Positions 26,183 to 35,548 are shown, counted from the first letter of the stretch. The stretch is DNA of 64,000 nucleotides from Sphaerobacter thermophilus DSM 20745 (GCF_000024985.1 NC_013524.1:124001-188000); one strand, 5' to 3'. Program-made: numbers and translations. The notes: generated by a model not told the origin, from the letters alone.

Positions 26183-27471
26183 GCCTCACCTCGCTCCTGG
26201 AGCAGGGTATCCAGCAGGCGCCAGCCTTCCTGCACGAGATAGCGGCGAGCGACCGAGGCGTCCGGGGCGGGATCACCGGCGACATCCCGATACCAGCGGT
26301 GGTCTGCCACGGCGCGCAGCGCAGCAACGGTTCGGTCAATCAACGGCCGGTATTCGGGCGGCGGATCGGTATTACCATCGAGCGCCTGCAGCATCCGGGC
26401 GACCTCCCCCGCCGGGTGAGGCGCCGCGGCGAGCGCCTGCAGGTCGATCGCCGGGCGGGTATCGATCGTCACTCGCTCCACCAGAGCGGTGACGCGCCCG
26501 CTCATGTCCGGGAGGCTGAACTCTTCCTCGAACCCGCGAGCAATACCCGTGAGGGAGCGGTGCAGGTGCGTCCGGCCTGTCAGCCGTACCCGGCAACAAA
26601 GATAGGTCAGCGGCCCCGCGTCGGTCGCTGCCTCCTGCAGAGCGGCGCGGATGGCTGCGACCACGCGGGATCGAGCCTCGTCCTCGTCCGTCACACCCGT
26701 CAGGTCGACCTCGAGCGCCTCGTAGCGAACGGTGGAGAGCGGGATGCAGCGCGGGGCAGGCCGGGCGCCTGCGGCAACCGTGACAATCCACGCGCCGTGC
26801 ATACCGGTCTCGCCCGGGTCCATCGCCTGGACCGAGCCGGGGTAGAGCACCAACGGGCAGCCTGGCCGTTCACGCAGCGCAGGTGCGTGGATATGCCCGA
26901 GGAGCCAGATGTCCACCGGGATCTGGTGCAGGTCAGCCAGTGCTACCGGGCAGTAGCGGCTCCCCGGCTGGTCGAGATCGGCGTGCAGCAATCCCAGTAC
27001 CGGGACTCCGTCGTGTGGGTGGCGTGGATAGTCGGGCAACGGGCTGGCGGTCACGCGCTCGGCCGGGAAGGACCAGCCGTCGATGTGCAGCAGCGGGCGA
27101 CCCTCGCGCACGACAGTTGCCCGCTCCCAGGTCCCGCCCTCGCCGAGCAGGCGGAAGTTCCCGGCGTCGATCGTGCGGGCCAGGTGGGGGAGGGTGTCGT
27201 AGTCGTGGTTGCCTGCGACGGCGTAGACCGGGATCCCGGCGTCCGCAAGGCGCTTCAGGCCCCGCTCCAGCGGGCCGAATGCTTCGAACCATCGGTTGTC
27301 GTGGTCGACGAGGTCACCACTCAGCGCGACGAGGTCCACTCGCTCACGGATGGCGCACTCGACGAGCCTCATCCAGGCTTCGGCGCACGACCCGGCGGCG
27401 CCGTCGCCGTCCCACGGCACTCGACTGGAACGACGCCCGAGGTGCAGATCCCCGGCGCAGAGGATACGCAC
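26179..27471 (-). CDS. YhaO-like metallophosphoesterase (Mre11/SbcD family nuclease)
   Basis: GTG 27471 was chosen because GGGGGAC lies just upstream and the calcineurin-like phosphoesterase motif I (VRILCAGDLHLGRR) then begins the protein, giving 430 residues. Later metal motifs are VDLVALSGDLVDHDN, VYAVAGNHDYDT, and VPVLGLLHADLDQPG followed by VDIWLLGHIHAPAL. All canonical metal-binding Asp, Asn and His residues are present, so it should be an active Mn-dependent nuclease. The C-terminal ~200 residues would bind the ATPase partner. It is co-transcribed with the yhaN-like gene (4-nt overlap). YhaO/YhaM/YhaN proteins of Firmicutes are the closest analogues. Confidence 0.88.
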   Translation of the reverse strand: MRILCAGDLHLGRRSSRVPWDGDGAAGSCAEAWMRLVECAIRERVDLVALSGDLVDHDNRWFEAFGPLERGLKRLADAGIPVYAVAGNHDYDTLPHLARTIDAGNFRLLGEGGTWERATVVREGRPLLHIDGWSFPAERVTASPLPDYPRHPHDGVPVLGLLHADLDQPGSRYCPVALADLHQIPVDIWLLGHIHAPALRERPGCPLVLYPGSVQAMDPGETGMHGAWIVTVAAGARPAPRCIPLSTVRYEALEVDLTGVTDEDEARSRVVAAIRAALQEAATDAGPLTYLCCRVRLTGRTHLHRSLTGIARGFEEEFSLPDMSGRVTALVERVTIDTRPAIDLQALAAAPHPAGEVARMLQALDGNTDPPPEYRPLIDRTVAALRAVADHRWYRDVAGDPAPDASVARRYLVQEGWRLLDTLLQERGEA

Positions 27472-27654
27472 GTGTCCCCCAAACCCAAGAAACGCATCCC
27501 GGCCGCCCCCGACGTTGGCCGGCGGGTCCCAGGCGGATCGTAGCACCATTGACAAAAAGGCTGCAAGGAGTGTCAAAGTTGCCCGTCGGTCCTGAGATCC
27601 CATCTTGACCACGGCTCGCCGCTGGGGTACCAAGACGACGCAGCGGCGGCAAGG

Positions 27655-27815
27655 CGTGATGCGTCATACGTCATGCGTCACCCGTACTGCGTATTGCGTA
27701 TTCCGTACTTCTCCCCTCTCTCTTGGTGGGCTCCATCCGAGCGGGGCTGAGGGTGACGGGGAGGCAAGACGCATCACGTATGGCGCACGACGTATGACGC
27801 ATCACGTATCTCTGA
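27655..27815. repeat. Foldback element with iterated CGTATGACGCAT-type flanks
   Basis: The left flank repeats ATGCGTC/ATACGTC/ATGCGTC/TGCGTATTGCG-like units (27657-27712). The right flank carries their complements (GACGCATCACGTATGG, CGTATGACGCATCACG, about 27767-27807). A CCCCTCTC...GGGGCTGAGGGTGACGGGGAGG core lies between. Two similar elements lie at 47.3 and 49.2 kb. The rest of 27472-27829 has no gene. Confidence 0.75.
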
Positions 27816-27829
27816 GAGGAGCATCCCTG

Positions 27830-29014
27830 ATGGAGACAGCGGACGTCGTTGTGGTGGGCGCGGGTGCTAATGGCACCAGCATCGCTTACCACCTGGCGCG
27901 CGCCGGGGTGAAGCGCGTTGTGGTGGTCGAGCGGCGCCACCTGGCGGCCGGGGCGACCGGTAAGAGCGGAGCGCTGGTGCGCACCCACTACACGAACGAG
28001 CCGGAGACGCGGCTCGCGGTCGAGAGCCTGAAGTACTTCGCCAACTGGTCCGACATGGTGGGCGGCGAGTGTGGGTTCCAGAAGGTGGGGCTGATGGTCT
28101 TCGTGCCGCCGGAGTACGACCACCACCTGGAGGCCAACGTCGCCATGCACCGCGAGCTGGGCGCCAACGCCCACCTGCTGACGCCGGACCAGGCGCGGGA
28201 GCTCGATCCGTCGCTGCGCCTCGACGACGTGGTGCGCGTGGCCTACGAGCCGGACTCGGGCTTCGCCGATCCGAACGCGACGACCTACAGCTTCGCCCGC
28301 GCGGCGATGGATCTCGGAGTCACCTTCAAGCTGGACACGCGGGTGACGCGCGTGCTCACCGAGGGCAATCGCGTCGCCGGGGTCGAGACGACGGCGGGCA
28401 CCATCGCGGCGCCGGTGGTCGTGGTGGCCGCCGGGGCGTGGGCCAACCAGCTCTTCGAGCCGCTGGGGATCGACCTCCCGCTGGTGCCGAGCTACGCGCG
28501 GGTGACGGTCTTCCGCTGGGCGCTGGAGCGCTCGCCGCGGCACATGACCTACATCGACCGGATCAACCACACCTGGGCACGGCCGGTCGACGGCAACTGC
28601 ACGCTTATTGGCGGGGAGCAGGGCGTCCGGCCCGCGGCCGACCCGGAGGCGTACAGTGAGGCGGTGTCGCAGGACTTCGTCGACTACTGCCGCGAGCGGC
28701 TGATCGCGCGCTGGCCGGTCATGCGCCACAGCACCATGCGGGGCAACTGGGCGGGCATCCTGATGCGCAGCGCCGACTCCCGGCCGATCATCGACCACCT
28801 GCCGCAGTACGAGGGGCTCTACTGCATGACCGGGGACAGCGGCACCTCGTTCAAGACCGCCCCGGCCATCGGCAAGTGCCTGGCCGAGTGGATCACCGAG
28901 GGCCAGCCCAAGACGGTGGATCTGACGCCGTTCCGCTCCACCCGCTTCGCCGAGGGCAAGCCCTGGATCGACGAGAACGACTACGGCGAGAGCCAGGCGA
29001 CGATCTCGCGGTAG
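27830..29014 (+). CDS. FAD-dependent amino-acid oxidase (DAO/sarcosine oxidase beta type)
   Basis: This 394-residue flavoprotein starts at ATG 27830 behind GAGAGGAGCATCCCTG. It opens with the dinucleotide-binding fold VVVVGAGANGTSIAYHLARAGV ending in the acidic VVVVER, and carries the flavin-contact region GATGKSGALVRTHYTN. The C-terminal DAO motif GLYCMTGDSGTSFKTAPAIGKCLAEWI matches the sarcosine oxidase beta-subunit or dimethylglycine oxidase type. It would oxidise a secondary or D-amino acid to an imine, with release of ammonia or amine. The neighbouring hydrolases for amide and guanidino compounds suggest a role in catabolism of N-substituted amino acids. The precise substrate is not predictable. 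Confidence 0.87.
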   Translation: METADVVVVGAGANGTSIAYHLARAGVKRVVVVERRHLAAGATGKSGALVRTHYTNEPETRLAVESLKYFANWSDMVGGECGFQKVGLMVFVPPEYDHHLEANVAMHRELGANAHLLTPDQARELDPSLRLDDVVRVAYEPDSGFADPNATTYSFARAAMDLGVTFKLDTRVTRVLTEGNRVAGVETTAGTIAAPVVVVAAGAWANQLFEPLGIDLPLVPSYARVTVFRWALERSPRHMTYIDRINHTWARPVDGNCTLIGGEQGVRPAADPEAYSEAVSQDFVDYCRERLIARWPVMRHSTMRGNWAGILMRSADSRPIIDHLPQYEGLYCMTGDSGTSFKTAPAIGKCLAEWITEGQPKTVDLTPFRSTRFAEGKPWIDENDYGESQATISR

Positions 29015-29092
29015 GGGCCGGGTGGCAGAAGAACGCAGCATACCGCCCTTGCCTAAGTTGGGTGGTGTGAGGATGAGCACGTCGTGGCCTGT

Positions 29093-29463
29093 GCCCGGGG
29101 GTAAACCCCCGGGCTGACAATATGAAGCCCGCTAAAGCGGGCTAAGAAAGGGCAGTGAGCGCATCGCGTGTAATGAGGAGTCGCCAGATTGTGGTTTCGT
29201 GCCGGGGCTGAAGCTGCCAGGCTAGGAATCGAAGCCCACTTCAGGGGCAGGAGACGCCGCGCTCGGCAGGCTGCCAAGTCGGGGACGCATGCATGTAGCC
29301 ATCACAGCCCCTTCAGTGGGCTTACCCGCCACTCAGCCCGGGGGTTTACCCCCGGGCACGCGCCGACGCCGATACACCCCTCATCACTCCCGCTTCTCTC
29401 ACCACCAATCCCAGCCGGCTTCAGCCGGCTTCCGTTGTGAGCCCGGCGGCTTTAGCCCCGGGC
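29093..29463. repeat. Composite palindromic (REP-like) repeat cluster
   Basis: The non-coding gap 29015-29503 is largely built of hairpins. They are GCCCGGGGGTAAACCCCCGGGC (29093-29114), AGCCCGCTAAAGCGGGCT (29126-29143), AGCCC...GGGCT (29306-29322), GCCCGGGGGTTTACCCCCGGGC (29336-29357), AGCCGGCTTCAGCCGGCT (29413-29430) and a CCCGGCGGCTTTAGCCCCGGG variant (about 29441-29462). The segment GCCATCACAGCCCCTTCAGT (from 29298) is the reverse complement of DNA near 778-797. Units occur in both orientations. Confidence 0.85.
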
Positions 29464-29503
29464 TCACACCACAGCGCGGGATCCCCGTGCGTGTCCTCCG
29501 CCC

Positions 29504-31096
29504 CTACAGCCGCTCGCCGAAGCCGGCGGGGCCGGGGGTGGGCACCCACCACTCCTCGCCGCGCTCGGTACGGATGTACTCGGGCCAGCGCAGGTCGACC
29601 GGCGGATGGAAGTCGCGCGGCAGCAGGGGCGCGACCCACTTGTCGCCGCCGACGCCGCCCCCGGTGCGTTCGACGAACTCTGCCTTCGCACGGGCCAGCT
29701 CGTCAGGTTGGGTGAGTAGGTCCAGCAGCGTCGCCGCGATCGTCTTCCCGGCGACGAACATGCCAGGGTCGACCGCCGCTGGCAGTCCACCCAGCGCGTT
29801 GTATGCCCACGCCGGGTACTCATAGGACGGGTCGTGTGGTCGCAGGCGCGGCCGGCCGGTAAAGAGGCGGACCGTCGGGGCGTGCCAGGTGTACTCGACG
29901 TAATCGTCCGAAGTGAAGTTGCGCTGCCAGTCGGGGAGGACCCGACGCAGGCGTGCCTCGTACTCCTCGGGTGAAACCAGTTGCTCGCAGGCCGGGTCGA
30001 ACGGGTTCTCCATCGGCGGGATGCCGAGGTTGCGCTGGATCTCGCGGCCGAACGCGCGCGCTTCCTCGCTGAGGACTGGCGCCCCGACCGCCTCCAGATT
30101 GCGGTAGGTGAGCGCGGCCAAGGCGTTGTTCGGCAGCCCGACGCGCGTCTTGGTGACCCAACGCACGGAGACGACGCAGCCAGTCGCTGCCGCGGCGTGG
30201 CGGGCGTTCTGGACCAGCACGTTGTAGATCTGCTGCTGGATGCCGAGCGTGGGGCTGCGCCAGGAGTACTGGATCTGGCTCAACCGCGGCGGGAGATTGT
30301 CAGACGTCGCGTCTCCCCCGACCAGGATGAACTCGTTGAGTGTCCAGGTCCCGGTGTGGGGGAACATGGCCTCCTTGGTGTACTTGGTGGTCGTGTACAT
30401 GAGGCAGAGCGCGTCGATCGCGCCCGGGCAGCGGGCGACGGCGTGGGGGCTGCTCGGTTGGGGCAGGAGCGTCTTGTCGATCCAGGTCTCCGGCTCCAGG
30501 CACTCGAAGGTGAAGACCGCGCTCCAGTAGGAGCCGCACTGCGTCTCCCAGGCGACGGTGTTCGTCGCGTGCGGGTGGTAGGCGATGAAGGCGTCGAAGC
30601 CGTCGTAGTAGCCCTTGGCGGCGTGGACCGGCTTGGAGCCGCAGACCTTCTCCGCCGGCTCGCCGAAGAACTTCAGCGTCCCCCGGATGCCGTAGCGCTC
30701 CATGGCGGCCTTGGCGGCAAGGACCCCGGTCAGCGCGGCGGTGCCGAGCATCGAGTGGGGGTCGGTGTGTCCGGCGGCCCACGGGCTCAGCCCCTCGCGC
30801 GGCGCCCGGTAGGGTACTACCTGCTGGGAGTTGCCGGGAACCGCGTCGTACTCGGCGTAGGCGCCGAGCACCGGGCCGCCGTCGCCCCAGGTGGCGACGA
30901 AGGCGGTCGGCATCTCGCCGGAGCCTTCCTCGACATGGAACCCCTCGGAGCGCAGCAGCTCGACGTAGGCCCGAGCCGAGCGGTACTCGCGCCAGGCCGG
31001 TTCGGCGTAGCGCCAGATTTCCTCATTGAACGCGGAGAGTCGCGCGGATTGCTGGTCGATCCAGTCCATCGCGTGCTGCTTCGCCGGGTAGCGCAT
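29504..31096 (-). CDS. M20-family amidohydrolase (AbgB-like)
   Basis: This 530-residue enzyme was started at ATG 31096, preceded by GGGTGGGGGTGAT. It resembles AbgB/PM20D-type amidohydrolases: GAYAEYDAVPGNSQQ (metal Asp region), SPWAAGHTDPHSMLGTAAL, and FFGEPAEKVCGSKP. The usual HxCGHD/N motif of M20D enzymes reads HTDPHS here, so the Cys that binds metal in that subfamily is Asp. A lid or dimerisation segment follows (about 190-330). It should cleave amide bonds of N-acyl amino acids or short peptides. It is about 50-100 residues longer than typical AbgB. A hairpin at 31203 separates it from the upstream gene, so it may have its own promoter. Confidence 0.85.
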   Translation of the reverse strand: MRYPAKQHAMDWIDQQSARLSAFNEEIWRYAEPAWREYRSARAYVELLRSEGFHVEEGSGEMPTAFVATWGDGGPVLGAYAEYDAVPGNSQQVVPYRAPREGLSPWAAGHTDPHSMLGTAALTGVLAAKAAMERYGIRGTLKFFGEPAEKVCGSKPVHAAKGYYDGFDAFIAYHPHATNTVAWETQCGSYWSAVFTFECLEPETWIDKTLLPQPSSPHAVARCPGAIDALCLMYTTTKYTKEAMFPHTGTWTLNEFILVGGDATSDNLPPRLSQIQYSWRSPTLGIQQQIYNVLVQNARHAAAATGCVVSVRWVTKTRVGLPNNALAALTYRNLEAVGAPVLSEEARAFGREIQRNLGIPPMENPFDPACEQLVSPEEYEARLRRVLPDWQRNFTSDDYVEYTWHAPTVRLFTGRPRLRPHDPSYEYPAWAYNALGGLPAAVDPGMFVAGKTIAATLLDLLTQPDELARAKAEFVERTGGGVGGDKWVAPLLPRDFHPPVDLRWPEYIRTERGEEWWVPTPGPAGFGERL

Positions 31097-31202
31097 AGCG
31101 ATCACCCCCACCCTTCTCTGCCGGCTACGGCCGGTTCGTTCTGGTGCGACTGTGACGGCGGCACGGTAGCCGGGGACGCGGCGGGGTGTCAAGCGGCAAA
31201 GC

Positions 31203-31231
31203 AGGAGCGCCGGCATCGTGCCGGCGCTCCT
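31203..31231. terminator. Terminator-like hairpin
   Basis: AGGAGCGCCGGCA and TGCCGGCGCTCCT form a 13-bp perfect stem around TCG. It lies just past the stop of the amidinotransferase-fold gene (minus strand) and upstream of the M20 gene. Confidence 0.75.
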
Positions 31232-31242
31232 CGGTGGCGTGC

Positions 31243-32127
31243 TTACAGCGGGTCGCGCAGGAGGGGACGGGTGAGGCAGGTCGGGCCACCCGTCCGGTTG
31301 TGGGAGATCTCCCGGCCCTGGTACAGGATCACCTCGCAGCCGGCTGCTTCGAGGCGGCGGGCGGTCTCGCGGTTTTCTTCCAGCAACAGGCAGCGGCGCG
31401 GGCCGAGCGCTAGGACGTTCGGACCCTGGGTCGGGAACTCCTCGTCAGGCACCTCCACCAGTTGAATACCCCGCTCCTGGAGGCGCTGGACGAACTCGGC
31501 GGCGAGCAGCGGCAGGTATACGACCGCCAGGTCGCGGTCGAGCATGCTGATGAGCGAGAGCAGATGCAGGCACTCGCCGGGCCCGCGCCAGTGCGGGAGG
31601 TCCACGGTGATGACCTCGACCCCCTGCGCCGCCATGATCTCCGCCATCTGCCGGATGCCCTCGGTGTTGGTCCGGTAGCCGCGGCCGATGGCGAGCGTCT
31701 GGGCATCGAGCCAGAGGCAGTCGCCCCCTTCGAGCGTGCCCGGTTCGACGATGCGCCCGGCAATGGGGATTCCCAGGTCGCGCATCGTCTCCTCGGCCAG
31801 GGCGACCTCGGGCGCGCGGAGCGGCTTCCCCATGCGGCACAGGACGGCTCCGGCGTCGGTCATGAAGACCGGGTCGAAGGGGAAGATAGCGTCCGGCAGC
31901 CCTGGGTCATCGACCTCCCCGACGACGAGGTCCACTCCGGCGTCGGTCAGGATCTGGCGCAGCGCGGCGTGCTCACGCACTGCCAGGTCGTGATCGATCG
32001 GCCGCAGGTAGCCGAACGCCTCCCAGGAGACGTCGGGTCCGGGCGGGACGGGCGGGAAGACCAGCGCCCGCCGCAGTGTCCCCGCCATCGTGTTGCCGCC
32101 CCAGTGCCGTTCGCGCTCGGTTGCCAT
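31243..32127 (-). CDS. Amidinotransferase-fold hydrolase (DDAH/arginine deiminase-like)
   Basis: This 294-residue protein has the pentein motifs of dimethylarginine dimethylaminohydrolases. They are PDAIFPFDPVFMTDAG (substrate Asp), GTLEGGDCLWL, GPGECLHLLSLIS (catalytic His region) and the terminal GGPTCLTRPLLRDPL, which carries the nucleophilic Cys. All expected catalytic residues are visible. It should hydrolyse the guanidinium group of arginine or an N-methylated arginine to citrulline plus an amine or ammonia. ATG 32127 has GGGGGAGGGG upstream; an in-frame ATG at 32088 is the alternative. A second, divergent family member lies at 60054-61058. Confidence 0.87.
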   Translation of the reverse strand: MATERERHWGGNTMAGTLRRALVFPPVPPGPDVSWEAFGYLRPIDHDLAVREHAALRQILTDAGVDLVVGEVDDPGLPDAIFPFDPVFMTDAGAVLCRMGKPLRAPEVALAEETMRDLGIPIAGRIVEPGTLEGGDCLWLDAQTLAIGRGYRTNTEGIRQMAEIMAAQGVEVITVDLPHWRGPGECLHLLSLISMLDRDLAVVYLPLLAAEFVQRLQERGIQLVEVPDEEFPTQGPNVLALGPRRCLLLEENRETARRLEAAGCEVILYQGREISHNRTGGPTCLTRPLLRDPL

Positions 32128-32189
32128 GCGCCCCTCCCCCCGTTTTCACCAGACGTACGGTCGCATGGTAGCAGCCGCCGTGGCCGGCG

Positions 32190-33419
32190 TCACGACCTGC
32201 CGGACGCCTCCAGCAGCGTGCCGTAGAGGTCCAGCGTCTGCCGCGCGATGGCGTCCCAGCTAAAGCGCTCCTCGACCCGGCGTCGGCCGGCGCGGCCCAT
32301 GCGTGCCTGCATGTCCGGGTCACGCGTGACCCGGTTGACGGCCGCGGCGAGGTCGGACGAGAACTGTGCCGGGTCGACCGGCTCGAAGGTGCCCGGCTTG
32401 AGGGAGAGCGGCACCAACACGCCGGTTTCCCCGTCGACCACCACCTCCGGGATACCGCCGACCGCCGAGGCAACCACGGCTGTCTCGCAGGCCATGGCCT
32501 CGAGGTTGATGATGCCGAACGGCTCGTAGACCGACGGGCAGACGAAGACGCTGGCGTGGGAGTAGAACTGGATCACGTCCGGGCGTGGCAGCATCTCGGG
32601 GATCCAGAAGACCCCGTCGCGCTTCGCGCTGACGGCTGCCACGCGCTCCTGCATCTCCCGCCCGATCTCGGGTGTATCGGGAGCGCCGGCCAGGAGCACC
32701 ACCTGCAGCTCCGGATCCAGCTCCGGGATGGCGTTGACCAGGTGGATGATCCCCTTCTGGCGCGTGATGCGGCCGACGAAGAGGACGTAGGGCCGGTCGG
32801 GATCGACGCCGTAGCGGCGGATGGCGTCGGTGTTGGGCGTGGGCTGGTACTCGTTCAGGTCGATGCCGTTGTGGATGACGTGCACGCGCTCGGGCGGCAC
32901 GTTGAAGTGCGCCAGCACGTCGTTCCGCGTCTCCTTGGAGACGGCGATCACCGCGTCGGCCCCCTCGATCCCGGTGCGCTCCATCCAACTGCTGAGGTGG
33001 TAGGCGTTGCCGAGCTGCTCCACCTTCCACGGCCGCAGCGGCTCCAAAGAGTGGATCGACACCACGAGCGGCACGCCCCAGAGCTGCTTGGCCCAGAATC
33101 CGGCCAACTGCGTGTACCAGGTGTGGGCGTGGACGATGTCGGCGTCGAAGTTGTCCTTCGCCATCAGGAGGTCGCGAGAGAGGGCGTCCAGTGCGCCGGT
33201 GAAGCGCGCGTCGGTGTTCTGCTTAACCTCGTCCCATCCCAGGTACCCCTTGACGCGGAGGTTGCCCTCATCGATGTCCTGCGTGCCGAAGCAGCGCACC
33301 TCGACCGGGATGATCCTGGCGAGCGCCTGACTCAGGTACTCCACGTGGACGCCCGCGCCGCCATAGATGTTAGGCGGGTACTCGTTGGTGAAGATCGCGA
33401 CTTTGCTCGGCTGAACCAC
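32190..33419 (-). CDS. glgA: GT4 glycosyltransferase, glycogen-synthase type (GlgA/GlgM-like)
   Basis: GTG 33419 was chosen (SD-like GCGAGGAC just upstream); earlier in-frame residues are low-complexity. The protein has 409 residues, the length of actinobacterial-type GlgA/GlgM. Features are KVAIFTNEYPPNIYGGAGVHV with the donor-loop glycines, VVSIHSLEPLRPW, and the Rossmann segment YVLFVGRITRQKGI. The GT4 E-x7-E motif is in VYEPFGIINLEAMACE. It should transfer glucose from a nucleotide sugar onto an alpha-glucan or maltose-1-phosphate-type acceptor in storage polysaccharide synthesis. No other glg gene is adjacent, so the pathway cannot be read from context. It lies 62 nt upstream of the amidinotransferase-fold gene on the same strand. 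Confidence 0.87.
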   Translation of the reverse strand: MVQPSKVAIFTNEYPPNIYGGAGVHVEYLSQALARIIPVEVRCFGTQDIDEGNLRVKGYLGWDEVKQNTDARFTGALDALSRDLLMAKDNFDADIVHAHTWYTQLAGFWAKQLWGVPLVVSIHSLEPLRPWKVEQLGNAYHLSSWMERTGIEGADAVIAVSKETRNDVLAHFNVPPERVHVIHNGIDLNEYQPTPNTDAIRRYGVDPDRPYVLFVGRITRQKGIIHLVNAIPELDPELQVVLLAGAPDTPEIGREMQERVAAVSAKRDGVFWIPEMLPRPDVIQFYSHASVFVCPSVYEPFGIINLEAMACETAVVASAVGGIPEVVVDGETGVLVPLSLKPGTFEPVDPAQFSSDLAAAVNRVTRDPDMQARMGRAGRRRVEERFSWDAIARQTLDLYGTLLEASGRS

Positions 33420-33539
33420 TGATGTGTCCTCGCTCCCGTCGTCGTTATTGCGCCTTATCGCAGTCTGCCTCCGCTTCGCTCGCTGGGCTGGCGAAGCGGA
33501 CACGAGGGCCAAGTCAACAATAACATTAACGATGACGCA

Positions 33540-33569
33540 ACCGGCCGCCCCGGACACGGGGCGGCCGGT
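33540..33569. terminator. Terminator-like hairpin
   Basis: CCGGCCGCCCC, loop GGACAC, GGGGCGGCCGG form an 11-bp perfect GC stem, extended by one A-T pair. It lies 26 bp past the stop of the M28 gene and probably ends the peptide-use operon on the minus strand. Confidence 0.8.
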
Positions 33570-33595
33570 CAGTGCGTGTCGGCTGGGTCGGCGCG

Positions 33596-35368
33596 TCAGC
33601 TCTCAGCGAGCGAGTTGGCCAGGGCGGTGGCCTGCATCAATGCGTCCTCGATGCGGTTGCGCTGGCGCAGGAGCTGGGTCCGCAGGAAGCGATAGTCGTC
33701 GCTCTCCGGATCGAGAGTCGCCAGCTCCTGAACCGGCGCCAGGCCGGGCAGGACCGGCAACTGCAGCGCCGGGTCGAACTCGTACGCACCGGCAATGGTG
33801 AAGAGCGCCGGGTTCAGGATCCGGGAGAGGGCGCGCATGCCCGCGTTCAGGTGCGTCGGGTCGCTCCCCTCGGCCGCGACGCGAGCCGCCTTCTCCCGCA
33901 GCCGCAGGGCCGCTTCTCGGAAGAGGTCGGCCTGGTGCTGTGCCGGGGTGAGGTCGAGGTGAGCGCCTCCCACATCCTGGAAGTCGCGCAGGTGATTGAT
34001 GAAGTCGTTGGCCACCGGGACGAAGTCGTAAGGGTGCAGCGCCGGGACACACATGCGGGCCGTCATCGTGACGTAGAGCCGGGTGTCGTCGGCGAGGATC
34101 TCCGGGTCGGCCTTGTCGAGGGTGTCCTCGGGCGAGTGCCACCACCAGCCGCCACCGCAGCCGCCCACGGCCTTGCGGTCGGGGTGGTCGATCGGGAGCA
34201 TGCGGAAGGCTCCGAGTGAGGGGAGTCCGACGCCCAGGAACGACTGGTCGCCCGCCTTGAGCGGCCGGCGCACGTTCGGATCCTGCCCGGTCAGCTCCTT
34301 GACCGCAGCACGGGTCAGGTGCTCGATCTCGCCGCAGTTGTAGCGGCAGTCCCAGATCTCCGTCTCGCGGACGCCGGGGGAGTCGATGTTGAGGTAGCCC
34401 AGGCAGTACTTGCGCAGTTCCATGAAGTGGGTGTCGGCGTACCAGGTCGAGCCGGCGTAGCGACCGGTGGAGTGGCCCGGCCACCAGGCGAAACGAACGC
34501 CGTGGCGCAGGTGCTCCCGGTACTTGCTGAGCACGCGCGCCATCTCGATCAGCGCCGCGTCGCCGGTCGCGTTGTCGGTGATGCCCTCGTACCAGGAGTC
34601 GATGTGAGCACCGACGAGCAGGAAGGTGTTGGGCTCGCTCCCGGGGATATCGGCGACCACCAGCGGGAGGCGCATCCAGGCGGTGTGGACGTCGGAGGTG
34701 ATGCGTACCCGGACCGTGCCGGCCTCGCACATTTCCCGCAGTCGCTCCCCGTCGGCGTGCGTTACACCGAGGGCCGGGATGCGCGGGATGCGCGGCGCCG
34801 AGTCGCGCGTGGGCGTGCCCCAGATGCTGGTGGCGATCATCTCGTGGATGACCGGCTCGTCCGACGGCCAGATGTGGATGTGGGCGAGGGCGCCGCGCTC
34901 CTGGGCACGGCGGACGCCGTCCGGCCCGCCGTCGGCGGTGAGGACGATCTTGCCGCGCACGTCGCGTCCGGTATAGTCGCCGGCGACGGCTCGATGGCTA
35001 AAGATCATCTCGCCCTTGGCGGGCTTGTTGAACGGAATGAAGACCAGCTCGGCCTCGATGCCTTCTGGAGGGGTCGAGGCACCGAACGATCGGGTACGGA
35101 CGGGGATCTGCTGAGCGCCGCCCTTGTCGTCGAAGACCGTCAGCGTACCCTCACGGGGCCAGGAGATATAGCCGTCGAACTCCAGGATCTCGGTCGCCAC
35201 CCCGTACTCGCGCATGCGCTCGGCGATGTATTCCGCCGCGCGGCGCTCATCCTCGGTGCCGCTGTCCCGGAAGAGGCGGCTGAACACTTCCAGATGGGCT
35301 TTGAGCCTTTCGGCCGATATCTCGTCGCGGAGCGCCTGCTCCAGCGTGGTCAATGTCGCGTCAACCAT
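33596..35368 (-). CDS. M28-family metallopeptidase-like protein with PA domain (paralogue 1)
   Basis: This 590-residue protein has an N-terminal M28 part, an inserted protease-associated domain (about 110-235, DVRGKIVLTADGG) and the metallopeptidase core. Zinc-site residues are visible in VGAHIDSWYEGITDNATGDA (His, Asp, Asp), in LNIDSPG and in the late WWWHSPEDTLDKAD (His). The place normally occupied by the catalytic Glu-Glu pair reads WWPGHSTGRYAGSTWYAD, so the pair is Gly-His. There is no signal peptide, so it is cytoplasmic as read. The tail after residue 440 is helical. It is the last gene of a locus with a paralogue, CapA and a peptide ABC importer, suggesting cleavage of imported peptides. 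The altered active site makes the activity uncertain. Confidence 0.83.
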   Translation of the reverse strand: MVDATLTTLEQALRDEISAERLKAHLEVFSRLFRDSGTEDERRAAEYIAERMREYGVATEILEFDGYISWPREGTLTVFDDKGGAQQIPVRTRSFGASTPPEGIEAELVFIPFNKPAKGEMIFSHRAVAGDYTGRDVRGKIVLTADGGPDGVRRAQERGALAHIHIWPSDEPVIHEMIATSIWGTPTRDSAPRIPRIPALGVTHADGERLREMCEAGTVRVRITSDVHTAWMRLPLVVADIPGSEPNTFLLVGAHIDSWYEGITDNATGDAALIEMARVLSKYREHLRHGVRFAWWPGHSTGRYAGSTWYADTHFMELRKYCLGYLNIDSPGVRETEIWDCRYNCGEIEHLTRAAVKELTGQDPNVRRPLKAGDQSFLGVGLPSLGAFRMLPIDHPDRKAVGGCGGGWWWHSPEDTLDKADPEILADDTRLYVTMTARMCVPALHPYDFVPVANDFINHLRDFQDVGGAHLDLTPAQHQADLFREAALRLREKAARVAAEGSDPTHLNAGMRALSRILNPALFTIAGAYEFDPALQLPVLPGLAPVQELATLDPESDDYRFLRTQLLRQRNRIEDALMQATALANSLAES

Positions 35369-35502
35369 GTCTTCGAACCCTCCGCTCGTCGCGACTGTTC
35401 TTCACTGCGCGACTGGCACAGTACAGTCTTTCGGTTCCGCATGATCCCACATCGTGTCACATGTGCGGTCATGCGCGTTCGGTGTCCCAGCGGGCAAAGG
35501 AA

Positions 35503-35530
35503 CGGCGCCGCGGGGTGTCCGGCGGCGCCG
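35503..35530. terminator. Terminator-like hairpin
   Basis: CGGCGCCGC and GCGGCGCCG form a 9-bp GC stem with a 10-nt loop. It lies just past the stop of the 35549-37333 peptidase gene on the minus strand and separates the two paralogues. Confidence 0.65.
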
Positions 35531-35548
35531 TGATCAGGCTGGGAGCGA

